From Cytophagales bacterium UBA2561 (GTDB lineage Bacteria; Bacteroidota; Bacteroidia; Cytophagales; Thermoflexibacteraceae), in NCBI GenBank assembly GCA_002340355.1, contig DDLX01000033.1:105770-169769 (forward strand): a DNA stretch of 64,000 nucleotides, given 5' to 3'. Under the pieces are notes generated by a model. That model worked only from the letters and a program-made list of their open reading frames with translations, searched no databases and had not been told where the DNA came from. Made by a program: the position numbers and the translations under genes. Below are positions 54,789-63,573 of the stretch, piece by piece. Position 1 is the stretch's first letter, and each line of letters opens with the position of its first letter.

Positions 54789-57206
54789 TTATTCTTGTTT
54801 AGTTTTTCCTGAAAAGGGGATAGAAATATTGACGATAAAATTTCTCCCTGCTTCAGGAACATTTATCAGTCTGTAATAACTGGTATGATTGAAATATTTG
54901 GTATTAAACAGATTTTGTACCTGTATGGAAATACTAATTGCTTGATTATTAAATACAAACTTGCCCCCTATTCCTAAATTGACCAATTGATATCCGTCTG
55001 TTTTTTCTTCTGGTGGGACAATGTTATTTTGTGGGGTGGTAATTCGGAAATCAATTGAGACATAAGCATTCTCCACAAATTTTATTTTTTGCTTTTGATA
55101 TTTTATGTTGAAAATACCCGAAGGCGGTGGGGCAAAAGGCAATGTAAATCCCTTCTTTTTACCTGACATTTGTTCCGAATACACATATTCACCAATAATC
55201 CCAATTTGTAATGATTTGGAAAAATTATAATGTGCATATAGTTCTGTACCGTATCTTAAAACACGACTCTGAGTATAATTAAATACTTGATTTCCATTAC
55301 CATAAAGTCTATCATGTTTTGCAGTCGGGTTTAGATAAATATAATTTGAGAAGTAATTTAGGAATGGTGTTACTCCAATCGCAAATTTTTCGGCGTTATG
55401 CTCTAATCCAGCATCAAACTGATATGATATTTCAGGGGATAATTCGGGATTACCAACTTCGTAACTAAAACGATGGTAATTGACCCCATTTGCCCCCAAT
55501 TCTTTGGCAATCGGCATTCGAAAACTTTTCCCAAAATTGACCTTATAAGACCATTTATTGACATTATAATTATATCCAATTGACCATATGATATTGGAAA
55601 AATGACGGTTGATATTTCCTGACCTTTCTAAAAATTGCGTGTTTGTATCAGGATTTTCAATGTTTGGAGACCTAAACCAATCCTTATAATTGTATGTAGT
55701 TATATTTCCATAGTCATATCGGACACCTGCCTGAGCCAAACTTTTGTCTGAAAAATGATGTTTCATAAAAACAAAACCGCCCAAAGTAAACTGCCGATAG
55801 GCTGGAATAATAAAACCACGACCATCAATTTGATTGTCTTGAAATTCGGTATTGAGACCTAAATTGAAGTGAGTTTTATCAGTTAATTGATAGAATAGTT
55901 TCACATTTCCAGAATACACAAACTTCTCAAATTGACGCTCCAATTCGGGATTGAAATCCAATGTATCAGGAAAAAGGGCAGGCATATATCCATGTTGTAC
56001 ATATTGGCTCCACTCTTGTCTGAAATTACGCTGAAAACCAATATCAAATTCAAGCTTCAATTTCTCCCATTGGTAAAAGCTATGATTTATCACTTTAAAA
56101 TGATTCACCTTTTGACGAGGATACTGAATATCTCTACTTGACTTATCATGCAAATCAGAATCTACATTGCGTGGCTCTAATCCATGTGCATTCGCAAAAA
56201 AACCGTTTTTACTATTTACATTGCTCAGATAAAATTTACTTTGAAACTGTTTTCTGATTATTCCAAACGAAAAGTGAAAGTTTTGTTCCTTACCTGCTGA
56301 ATTCCGTAAACGATTTTTATGTAATACGGCACGATAAGAATAAATATCAACGCTGTCAGTGGGTACTTTATAATCACCATAATCAAGAAAAGTTACTCTG
56401 AAATCGGCAAAAAACCATTTTTTCCTTCCAAACAAGGAAAGGGAAGTACCCAAAAAATCATTATTTGTTTTACCAGATAAATCAATTGTACCTCCAAATG
56501 AATTTTCAACAGGTGGTTTTCGGTTTTTTACATCAATTATTCCACCTATGGCATCCGAGCCATACATCAGTGATGCAGGACCTTTTATTACTTCAATATT
56601 ATTTACCGCATATTGGTCAATTTCAAGTCCGTGGTCGGCTCCCCATTGTTGGGCTTCGTGCTTGATATTGTTTTCGACCACAACCACACGATTAAATCCA
56701 AGTCCTCGAATAACTGGTTTTGACTGACCTGAACCTATATCAATCGTACTTACGCCAGATAATCTTTCTAAAGAACCCATAAGGCTTCCGCCAAGATTCT
56801 GTTTTAGGTAATCTTCATTAACAATTTCAATTTGGAGTGCTTCTTCTTTTTTTCGGGCTTCAGCATAATCATAAGTAACGACAACTTCTTGTAAACTATG
56901 TGTAGAAATATCTAATTGAAACTTGTATTTTTTATTTCTGACAAAAGCAATTGTATCTGTAAGTATTTGATAACCAATAAATTGAATTTTAATATAATAT
57001 TTACCTTCTGATAACTTGTTAATCCGAAAATCGCCACTATGATTAGTTGTTGTTCCTTTTTTAACAGGATTCAGAAGCACCGATGCACCTATCAAGGGAC
57101 TATTATTTTCATCAACAACAGTACCTTTTAGTTCATAATATGTTTGGCTATACAACGGACTATATAAAATACTCATACCTAATAAAAGCATGAAGAGCTT
57201 GCTCAT
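54789..57206 (-). CDS. TonB-dependent outer-membrane receptor
   Basis: A signal peptide precedes a CarboxypepD-regulatory-like domain (KGTVVDENNSPLIGASVLL). The plug domain has 'NLGGSLMGSLERLSGVSTIDIGSGQSKPVIRGLGFNRVVVVENNI' in pieces. The barrel fills the remainder, ending 'NFIVNISIPFSG'. At 805 aa it is a normal size for this family. The Fur-type regulator gene lies 109 bp upstream on the same strand. A 22-bp near-palindrome (57235-57256) stands between them. The likely cargo is zinc or iron; zinc is favoured by the His-rich partners. Confidence 0.9.
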   Translation of the reverse strand: MSKLFMLLLGMSILYSPLYSQTYYELKGTVVDENNSPLIGASVLLNPVKKGTTTNHSGDFRINKLSEGKYYIKIQFIGYQILTDTIAFVRNKKYKFQLDISTHSLQEVVVTYDYAEARKKEEALQIEIVNEDYLKQNLGGSLMGSLERLSGVSTIDIGSGQSKPVIRGLGFNRVVVVENNIKHEAQQWGADHGLEIDQYAVNNIEVIKGPASLMYGSDAIGGIIDVKNRKPPVENSFGGTIDLSGKTNNDFLGTSLSLFGRKKWFFADFRVTFLDYGDYKVPTDSVDIYSYRAVLHKNRLRNSAGKEQNFHFSFGIIRKQFQSKFYLSNVNSKNGFFANAHGLEPRNVDSDLHDKSSRDIQYPRQKVNHFKVINHSFYQWEKLKLEFDIGFQRNFRQEWSQYVQHGYMPALFPDTLDFNPELERQFEKFVYSGNVKLFYQLTDKTHFNLGLNTEFQDNQIDGRGFIIPAYRQFTLGGFVFMKHHFSDKSLAQAGVRYDYGNITTYNYKDWFRSPNIENPDTNTQFLERSGNINRHFSNIIWSIGYNYNVNKWSYKVNFGKSFRMPIAKELGANGVNYHRFSYEVGNPELSPEISYQFDAGLEHNAEKFAIGVTPFLNYFSNYIYLNPTAKHDRLYGNGNQVFNYTQSRVLRYGTELYAHYNFSKSLQIGIIGEYVYSEQMSGKKKGFTLPFAPPPSGIFNIKYQKQKIKFVENAYVSIDFRITTPQNNIVPPEEKTDGYQLVNLGIGGKFVFNNQAISISIQVQNLFNTKYFNHTSYYRLINVPEAGRNFIVNISIPFSGKTKQE

Positions 57207-57314
57207 ATTGAAATAATTGAGAATAAAACGACACTTAATTTTATTAAAATTGAAGGAAGTTATTTTATGGAATAGGAACTGGTGACATTTTTACGGATCT
57301 GGTAAGTCATCTAT

Positions 57315-57761
57315 CTAAAGGCTAATCACTAGATTGGACATATTTTCTTGATTTTTACAATTTGCACATATGCCTTTGATTAAGACCTGTGTCTCAATAT
57401 CAGAATAACCAGTAGGCAATTGATATTTTTGTACTGGAATCGTATCCATACATTTCACAGTATTACATTCATTACAGTAGAAATGCACATGCTCGTCTTT
57501 AGAAGTTAGTTCATTATTAAACGCATATTTGATTAATTTATTATTTATAATAATTTTATGAATTATTTTATACTCTTCGAGCGTTTTAAAAGAGCGATAA
57601 AGGGTTGTGCGGTCATAATTTCCACTCAGCTTTTCCCTGATTTCACTTTCAGATAGGGCTTGATTTGTTGATATCATGACCTCAATAATCCCCTCACGAC
57701 AGCTTGTTCGTTTGAGGTTATATTTACTTAAAATATCAACAGCCTTCATAAATGCAATCAT
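57315..57761 (-). CDS. Fur-family metalloregulator (Fur or Zur)
   Basis: The N-terminus is a winged helix (KYNLKRTSCREGIIEVMIS, 'SESEIREKLSGNYDRTTLYRSFKTLEE'). The C-terminal domain has 'HVHFYCNECNTVKCMD' and 'KGICANCKNQ', the Cys pairs of the structural zinc site. Start at 57761 or the in-frame ATG at 57749. It is the first gene of the uptake locus and has its own promoter with direct repeats that could be its operator. Fur versus Zur cannot be told apart with certainty. Confidence 0.85.
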   Translation of the reverse strand: MIAFMKAVDILSKYNLKRTSCREGIIEVMISTNQALSESEIREKLSGNYDRTTLYRSFKTLEEYKIIHKIIINNKLIKYAFNNELTSKDEHVHFYCNECNTVKCMDTIPVQKYQLPTGYSDIETQVLIKGICANCKNQENMSNLVISL

Positions 57762-57768
57762 GTTTCAA

Positions 57769-57785
57769 ATGCAACAATGATGCAA
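57769..57785. promoter_or_regulatory. Putative Fur/Zur operator
   Basis: Two direct ATGCAA repeats start at 57769 and 57780, 11 bp apart (one helical turn), partly overlapping the -7 element. A third copy starts at 57752, inside the gene. This suits autoregulation. It does not match the classic Fur box closely. Confidence 0.4.
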
Positions 57786-57812
57786 ATATAAAGTAATTTT
57801 TTTAAAAATCAA
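57783..57812 (-). promoter_or_regulatory. Promoter of the Fur-family gene
   Basis: On the minus strand, TTG (57812-57810), a 19-bp spacer and TATATTTG (57790-57783) fully match the consensus. The expected leader is 15-27 nt. Confidence 0.75.
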
Positions 57813-57864
57813 TAAGAACAAGTAAGTGGATTTTTCTTTCATAAAAAGAGAAAATAGGAAGTGC

Positions 57865-58008
57865 TATCTTTGTCCTAAAATACGAGTCAGAACTTGGATG
57901 TAATCACCATAGTGATTCAATCCAAAAACCAGCTCTGCTTACACCTTTAAAAAATCGAAAAAAGATGAATTTTTCGTTTTTCGTCTTTAATTTTATTTTT
58001 TTTGTATT
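57865..58008 (+). ncRNA. Candidate small RNA between fur and fabF
   Basis: A full -7 element TATCTTTG is at 57865-57872. A hairpin follows at 57894-57925 (TTGGAT/ATCCAA and AATCAC/GTGATT with a CATA loop). Another stem, CGAAAAA/TTTTTCG (57956-57976), leads into a long T-rich tract. These give a possible transcript of about 120 nt. No TTG was found at the -33 position. It could instead be the fabF leader. A short open frame (58010-58141) lies beyond it and is probably chance or a fragment. Confidence 0.4.
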
Positions 58009-58150
58009 CGGAACTTGATGTTTTAGGTCAATTTATTTCTCATCCACCTACTTTTGGTCATATTCGAAACATCACCAAAAGTAACACAATTACACGAACT
58101 GAAAATGCGACTAGCCCTTACTATTGGGCAGAAGTTAAATAAGTAGAACT

Positions 58151-59404
58151 ATGGAATTAAAACGGGTAGTCATCACAGGCTTAGGAGCTTTAACACCTAT
58201 TGGGAATACACTGGAAGAATATTGGGCAGGACTAGCAGAAGGCAAAAGCGGTGCCGCTCCCATCACCTTATTTGATGCCTCAAAATTTAAGACGCAATTT
58301 GCCTGCGAACTCAAGAATTTTAATGTACAAGACTTTTTGAATCGCAAGGAAATTCGGCGAATGGATGCCTTTTCTCAATATGCGGTTATTGCTTCGGATG
58401 AGGCAATAAAGGATGCCAAACTAATTGAGGATAAAGTAAATCCAGATCGTGTTGGTGTAATTTGGGGGTCGGGTATTGGTGGACTCAAAACCTTCGAAGA
58501 TGAAGTAAGTAGCTATTTCTTGAATGGTCAAACTCCACGTTTCAATCCGTTTTTTATTCCAAAAATGATTGGAGATATTTCTGCAGGGCATATTTCTATG
58601 CGACATGGTTTCCGTGGTCCCAATTTTATTACGGTTTCGGCGTGCGCTTCATCTTCAAATGCCTTGGTTGATGCTTACAATTACATCCGATTAGGCAAGG
58701 CAAGTGCTATTGTAGCAGGTGGCTCAGAAGCTGCCATTACTCAAGCAGGTATGGGTGGTTTTAATTCCGCAAAGGCTCTTTCTACTCGAAATGATTCGCC
58801 TGAAACTGCCTCTCGTCCCTTCGATAAAGATCGAGATGGTTTCGTAATGGGTGAAGGGGCAGGAGCATTAATTTTAGAAGATTTAGAACATGCTCTCGCA
58901 CGCAATGCCAAGATTTATGCCGAAGTTATTGGTGGTGGAATGTCAGCCGATGCGTACCATCTTACGGCTCCACATCCCGAAGGCTTAGGGGCAAAAAATG
59001 TAATGTTATCTGCCTTATCAGATAATCAAATTCAACCTCAGGAAGTCGATTATATTAATGTACATGGTACTTCAACTCCTTTAGGTGATATTGCTGAAAT
59101 TAAGGCAATTATGGAAGTTTTTGGTAACCATGCTTTCGACCTTAGTATTAGCTCAACAAAGTCCATGACAGGACATTTGTTAGGTGCTGCAGGAGCCATT
59201 GAAACCTTAGCCTGTATTTTTGCACTTGAAAAACAAATGATTCCTCCTACTATTAACCACTTTACAGATGACGAGCAATTTGATAAACGTTTGAATCTCA
59301 CTTTCAATGAAGTTCAACCTCGTAAAGTTGAAGTAGCACTCAGCAATACTTTTGGCTTTGGAGGGCATAACTGTTCGGTTTTACTCCGTAAATTTAGCGG
59401 ATAA
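58151..59404 (+). CDS. fabF: 3-oxoacyl-ACP synthase II
   Basis: FabF condenses malonyl-ACP with acyl-ACP in fatty acid elongation. Motifs: 'ITGLGALTPIGNTLEEYW', catalytic Cys in 'TVSACASSSNALVDA', the His segment 'YINVHGTSTPLGD' and 'STKSMTGHLLGAAGAIE'. The length of 417 aa is full. acpP, which often precedes fabF, is not present in the upstream 390 bp. rnc follows after 116 bp and a hairpin. Confidence 0.95.
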   Translation: MELKRVVITGLGALTPIGNTLEEYWAGLAEGKSGAAPITLFDASKFKTQFACELKNFNVQDFLNRKEIRRMDAFSQYAVIASDEAIKDAKLIEDKVNPDRVGVIWGSGIGGLKTFEDEVSSYFLNGQTPRFNPFFIPKMIGDISAGHISMRHGFRGPNFITVSACASSSNALVDAYNYIRLGKASAIVAGGSEAAITQAGMGGFNSAKALSTRNDSPETASRPFDKDRDGFVMGEGAGALILEDLEHALARNAKIYAEVIGGGMSADAYHLTAPHPEGLGAKNVMLSALSDNQIQPQEVDYINVHGTSTPLGDIAEIKAIMEVFGNHAFDLSISSTKSMTGHLLGAAGAIETLACIFALEKQMIPPTINHFTDDEQFDKRLNLTFNEVQPRKVEVALSNTFGFGGHNCSVLLRKFSG

Positions 59405-59422
59405 ACTAAAGAATAAAATCAC

Positions 59423-59456
59423 AAAACTTATAGGGCTTTAGCTCTATAGGTTTTCA
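59423..59456. terminator. Hairpin between fabF and rnc
   Basis: AAACTTATAGGGC pairs with GCTCTATAGGTTT with two wobble pairs and a 4-nt loop, then a T-run. Confidence 0.5.
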
Positions 59457-59519
59457 ATCAAACTGTATTAAGAGACTGCATTTAAATTCTGGAATATCAT
59501 CAAACTAAAATTTTATTTA

Positions 59520-60236
59520 CTGCGCCTATTCCAACGCTATTCGAAACGTGATAAACTAATCAGTCGGGCTGTTCAACAAATTACAGGCAAAAGACCTCTG
59601 AATTTGGAATTGTATAAGTTGGCTTTATCTCATGCTTCCGTTGCTCGTACCAACCCAAATGGCTTCAAAGAATCAAATGAACGGTTGGAATATTTGGGGG
59701 ATGCTATTTTGGGCGCAATCATCGCTGATTATTTATTCAAGAAATTTCCCTACAAAGAGGAAGGATTTTTGACCGAAACCCGTTCACGCCTTGTGAGTCG
59801 AGAAGCCCTCAATTTGTTGGCTCGGAAAATAGGTTTAGACAATTTAGTTCTTTATGATGCTCACCGTAAAGGTTCTACTTCCTTCAAGTACTTATATGGT
59901 GATGCGATGGAAGCATTTGTTGGCGCAATTTATTTAGATAGAGGCTTTTATTTTTGTCAGAAAGTAGTCATTAAATTAATTGAGTCTCATTTTGATTTGG
60001 ATGAAATTCTTCGAACCACCAAAAACTTCAAAAGCAAACTTATCGAATGGTCTCAAAAAAATGGACACGCCATTCACTTCGAAACTTTCCAAAACAAAGG
60101 AGAAAATCATAGCCGACAATTCAAGGTACGTTTATTAGTAAATGAACAAGAGGTTTCCATTGGCACAGGTTATAGTAAGAAAAAAGCAGAACAAGACGCT
60201 GCTCGCCGTGCTTGTGAAATTCAGAAAATTATATAA
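59520..60236 (+). CDS. rnc: Ribonuclease III
   Basis: RNase III cleaves double-stranded RNA in rRNA maturation and, in type II CRISPR systems, the crRNA:tracrRNA duplex. The signature is 'NERLEYLGDAILGAIIADYLF'. The C-terminal dsRNA-binding domain ends 'YSKKKAEQDAARRACEIQKI'. The frame upstream of the first conventional start (TTG 59604) stays open to 59472 and reads 'RLFQRYSKRDKLISRAVQQI', which looks conserved, so the true start is further upstream; CTG 59520 is used here. No ATG or GTG is in frame. Confidence 0.85.
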   Translation: MRLFQRYSKRDKLISRAVQQITGKRPLNLELYKLALSHASVARTNPNGFKESNERLEYLGDAILGAIIADYLFKKFPYKEEGFLTETRSRLVSREALNLLARKIGLDNLVLYDAHRKGSTSFKYLYGDAMEAFVGAIYLDRGFYFCQKVVIKLIESHFDLDEILRTTKNFKSKLIEWSQKNGHAIHFETFQNKGENHSRQFKVRLLVNEQEVSIGTGYSKKKAEQDAARRACEIQKII

Positions 60237-60795
60237 TCAGACCTCCTGAGCATTCGAAATATTTCTAGAATTGGCATTCAATTTATTTTGATAAGAGCCA
60301 ACCAAAGCGAATTTAAAATACATTGAAAAATAGTTCCTATCCCAATTAAAAAACTATTTATTCTACTGAATTTGAAAAGCCTAAAACTGTATATATTCAT
60401 ACACCCTTAAAATCTGTTTTTTCAAATCCTTCCATACTTTAGCGTATTATAAAAATCAGATATTTCCAAACCTTTGCTAATTTAAGCAACAAAAAAAAGC
60501 CCTATTTCGAGGATAAAAACGAGTGGAGAAACTTAATTTTCAAGATCATAAAAACAGTACAAAAATCAGATAAATTGTTTTTGGAAGTGTACTAATTTTG
60601 ATGTATTTCTTTTTTTAGAGATGTGCTAAATCTGGATAAATAATTAGTCTATTTATGAATATATGAGTTATTTTTTCAAGTATTTAACTTAGAAATATTG
60701 ATAAAATTTTCATACATAATATTTTGATAATCATTATATTAACTTATAATAAAAACAATTTCTTATCTTCTTCATATAAAAAAAAAAGCAACCCA
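60237..60795. other. AT-rich intergenic region upstream of the ATP-grasp operon
   Basis: More than 550 bp without a credible ORF on either strand, and no tRNA-like fold. The only clear signal in the whole gap is the promoter that follows. Confidence 0.4.
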
Positions 60796-60825
60796 TTGAA
60801 AAAATAGAGATAATACATATCTTTG
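60796..60825 (+). promoter_or_regulatory. Promoter of the ATP-grasp operon
   Basis: TTG (60796-60798), a 19-bp spacer and TATCTTTG (60818-60825) fully match the consensus. The leader to the first start codon is about 120 nt. Confidence 0.75.
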
Positions 60826-60951
60826 GGCGTTAAAAAGTTCATTTTTGGTGATACGTAAAAATGTTTAGTAGTAACTAATTAAGAAATTTACGACACTAAA
60901 TTTATATGCAAACGTCATTTAATATTGACACTAAATTACAACTAATAAAAC

Positions 60952-61947
60952 ATGAATATTTGGATAATTACAACCAAAATCAACTCGAACCGAATTCTTA
61001 ATGTACTTGAGACAGACCCCATTGTGAGAACAGCTGTAGAGACATGTAATCGAAATTTATATTATGAGAGACCCGTCCGACATTTGTATTTAGAAGCTAA
61101 GAAAAAAGGCTTCAATGTACAGGTTTTAGAACCTGCGGATATCAGTTTTGTCATGTCTAATGAGAGCTGTCAATTTTTTATTCGAGGAACAGAAGTACCA
61201 TTACCAGACGTAGTTATTCCAAGAGCTGGTTCAGGAACCGATTATACTTTAGCAAGTACTTATCGTTGTTTAGAGGCATTAGGTGTTTATATGGTGAATT
61301 GTGCAGATAGTATTCTATTAGCCGCAGATAAATTTCATTCATTGCAAAAATTAGGAGAAGCGGGTTTACCAATCCCTAAATCAATGTTAATCACAAGTGG
61401 TTTTAAGTATGCCACAAATGAAGAGATTATTGCAAATCACTTTTCTTTTCCCTTAATTGTAAAAATTTGGCCTGGAACTAATGGAGCAGGAGTCATGCTA
61501 GCACACGACAAATATACTCTTGCAGACATTATCTTGATGCTTAGAAAAACTAATCCTGATACCAAAATCATGATTCAGGAGTATGTTGCCACAAGTAAAG
61601 GCAGAGATATTCGCACCGTAGTTTTGAATGGTGAAGTCATTAGTATGGTAGAACGAAATGCAATGGACGGTGGCTTTAAATCCAACATTGCAAGGAACGG
61701 TAAGTTTACGGAAATCCCTATGAATGACCAAGTGAGAGAGATTGCCATAAAAGCGGCACAGTGCTTAGATTTAGAATTTACAGGAGTAGATATTTTGTAT
61801 GCTGACAATACATATAAGATATGTGAATTGAACTCATCTCCGGGTTTTGCCTCTATGGAACAATTTGGTCTGAATCCCCCAGCAATTTTATATGATTACC
61901 TACTCAAAAAGATGAAAAAGAATGAAGTGGATAGCTATCATATCTGA
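60952..61947 (+). CDS. RimK-like ATP-grasp ligase
   Basis: The first 110 residues form a RimK-type N-terminal domain ('YERPVRHLYLEAKKKGFNVQVL', 'PDVVIPRAGSG'). The ATP-grasp core has 'DKFHSLQKLGEAGLPIPKSML', 'PLIVKIWPGTNGAGVMLAHD', 'MIQEYVATSKGRDIRTVVLNGEV' (in pieces) and the metal site 'TGVDILYADNTYKICELNSSPG'. Such enzymes join an amino acid to a carboxylate, for example glutamate to a protein or peptide. Its end overlaps the next ligase gene by 26 bp. Confidence 0.85.
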   Translation: MNIWIITTKINSNRILNVLETDPIVRTAVETCNRNLYYERPVRHLYLEAKKKGFNVQVLEPADISFVMSNESCQFFIRGTEVPLPDVVIPRAGSGTDYTLASTYRCLEALGVYMVNCADSILLAADKFHSLQKLGEAGLPIPKSMLITSGFKYATNEEIIANHFSFPLIVKIWPGTNGAGVMLAHDKYTLADIILMLRKTNPDTKIMIQEYVATSKGRDIRTVVLNGEVISMVERNAMDGGFKSNIARNGKFTEIPMNDQVREIAIKAAQCLDLEFTGVDILYADNTYKICELNSSPGFASMEQFGLNPPAILYDYLLKKMKKNEVDSYHI

Positions 61948-62866
61948 GGGAGAATCAACTACCGCTAAGCATATTTCTTTTAAACTACAGAAGTTATTTT
62001 TACGGATCGGCTTCCAATCAAAGATAATTTACATTAATACCCGAAATTGGGTAACTGATGACGACTTGACTGTCGATAAAAATAGTTTCTCCGTACATGA
62101 AAACGGTCAAGAAATAACGTTTCAATGCGCTTATATTTATAGTGAAGGCATAAAAACAAAAGGATATATACAGGGGTATTTATCTTTAATGGATATTCCT
62201 TATATCTCTTCTTCTCCTTTTGCTACCATGCTGACAACCAATAAGTTTTTCTGCAAAAATTATTTAAAAGCCTTTGGTATTGATATGCCAGATGGTCTTA
62301 AAATAAATAAACATCACAAGGTAACTCCTTCGGAAATCACTGATAAAATAGGCTTTCCCTGTATTGTGAAACCAAATATAGGCACAGATAGCATTGGTGT
62401 GGAAAAGGTAGAAACTCACAAAGAGTTAGAACATGCTATCTTTTCACTATTAGAAAGAGATTACGAAGTATTAATAGAAAAATTCATTGAAGGACGAGAG
62501 ATAACTTGCGGTGTATTTAGGCAAGACGAGAGCATCCAAACTACTCCAGTCATGGAGATTTTCCAGCATCACGAGTCGTTTTATTCTTATAACTCAAAAA
62601 TCAATCGAAATAATTCAAAACAAACGCCTGCTGATTTGACTTCGGAGCAACTTTCTTTATGTCAAGCGTTATCCAAAAGCGTATTTGAAATTTTGGAACT
62701 AAAGGATTTTGTCCGTATTGATTATATATTGCAAGGCAATACATTTTATCTTTTGGAAGTCAATGTTACGCCAGGGATGTCAGAAAGAAGTAATTTGCCC
62801 GAACAATTAAAAGAAATGGGAATAGAGTTGGATGATTTTTTTCATCAAATGATAACAGCACAGTAA
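61922..62866 (+). CDS. D-Ala-D-Ala ligase-like ATP-grasp enzyme
   Basis: The protein has an ATP-grasp fold with the Ddl-type pattern 'TTNKFFCKNYLKAFGIDMPDG', 'FPCIVKPNIGTDSIGVEKVE', 'EVLIEKFIEGREITCGVF' and 'FVRIDYILQGNTFYLLEVNVTPGMS'. The N-terminal 90 residues differ from true Ddl. It overlaps the RimK-like gene by 26 bp in another frame, so the two are translationally coupled. They probably make a peptide-like compound together, or act in sequence on one substrate. A true cell-wall Ddl role is less likely. Confidence 0.8.
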   Translation: MKWIAIISEGESTTAKHISFKLQKLFLRIGFQSKIIYINTRNWVTDDDLTVDKNSFSVHENGQEITFQCAYIYSEGIKTKGYIQGYLSLMDIPYISSSPFATMLTTNKFFCKNYLKAFGIDMPDGLKINKHHKVTPSEITDKIGFPCIVKPNIGTDSIGVEKVETHKELEHAIFSLLERDYEVLIEKFIEGREITCGVFRQDESIQTTPVMEIFQHHESFYSYNSKINRNNSKQTPADLTSEQLSLCQALSKSVFEILELKDFVRIDYILQGNTFYLLEVNVTPGMSERSNLPEQLKEMGIELDDFFHQMITAQ

Positions 62867-62875
62867 CAAAATATG

Positions 62876-62910
62876 GATTTGCCAAGTTGTGAAAACTTGG
62901 CAAATCTTTG
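62876..62910. terminator. Terminator after the ATP-grasp operon
   Basis: GATTTGCCAAGTT and its exact 13-bp complement close a 5-nt loop. Confidence 0.7.
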
Positions 62911-62979
62911 CTGTTAATTATTAATGTTTTTTACTTTTTGAAAGCTGTATTTTTCTCAAAAATAATGAGTTATTCAGCC

Positions 62980-63393
62980 TTATTTTAAATGAGGCTTCAA
63001 GCTCTCTAAGGATTCCCAACACACAAACTGCATCTCTTTAATTTGTTTCTCTAACTCCGAAGCCAACATCGCCCGAGTAGTTGGTCCTTGTCTGATTAAA
63101 TCACCTAAATCCTTTTTATTTTCAACTAATGTCCCATCAATTCGCGTATAAAAATTCGTAAATAGAGTCATCATCAAATCAGAAAATACGGGTTTAGATC
63201 GCTTTTTTGCTTCTTTTTTCAGACTTTTGTCATTGGTCTCTGGAAGGTTTTCTAAGTCGGTACGAGCTAACGAAAGTTGTCTCCAAGATTCTGCACCTTT
63301 CAGGAAATCTTCATCATTCGATTCGGTAATAAATCGAATCAACGTCATTTTTTGCTCCATTAAATCTGATGTTAAATTCATCGTTTTGAACAT
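62980..63393 (-). CDS. Hypothetical helical protein, 137 aa
   Basis: This is a soluble, mostly helical protein ('MTLIRFITESNDEDFLKGAESWRQLSLA', then a basic linker 'KKEAKKRSKPVFSDLMM', and 'LASELEKQIKEMQFVCWESL'). The start is at 63393 or 63381. No family is recognised. It is divergent from the XRE regulator. Confidence 0.5.
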   Translation of the reverse strand: MFKTMNLTSDLMEQKMTLIRFITESNDEDFLKGAESWRQLSLARTDLENLPETNDKSLKKEAKKRSKPVFSDLMMTLFTNFYTRIDGTLVENKKDLGDLIRQGPTTRAMLASELEKQIKEMQFVCWESLESLKPHLK

Positions 63394-63423
63394 TTGGTGA
63401 GTGTTTTTCTTTTATGAAAAAGA

Positions 63424-63472
63424 ACACAATCCGCTTCAGGAGTTCGTCAAAATCTCGAAGCGGATTTTGTGT
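63424..63472. repeat. Inverted repeat in the divergent region
   Basis: ACACAATCCGCTTC (63424-63437) pairs with GAAGCGGATTTTGTGT (63457-63472) with small bulges. It stands between two gene starts, so it is less likely a terminator than a regulatory or RNA structure. Confidence 0.4.
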
Positions 63473-63573
63473 CTTTTGATAGGTCAAAGATAAGACTTTG
63501 CTTTTTAGAACCAAAAAAATCACTACTAAAAAGAATCAATTTATTTGTATTTCTTAAAATAAAAATATTTTTT

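Noticed and set aside
57880..57960. A tRNA gene in the fur-fabF gap
   Set aside because: The hairpin is present but there is no cloverleaf, TTC loop or acceptor stem.
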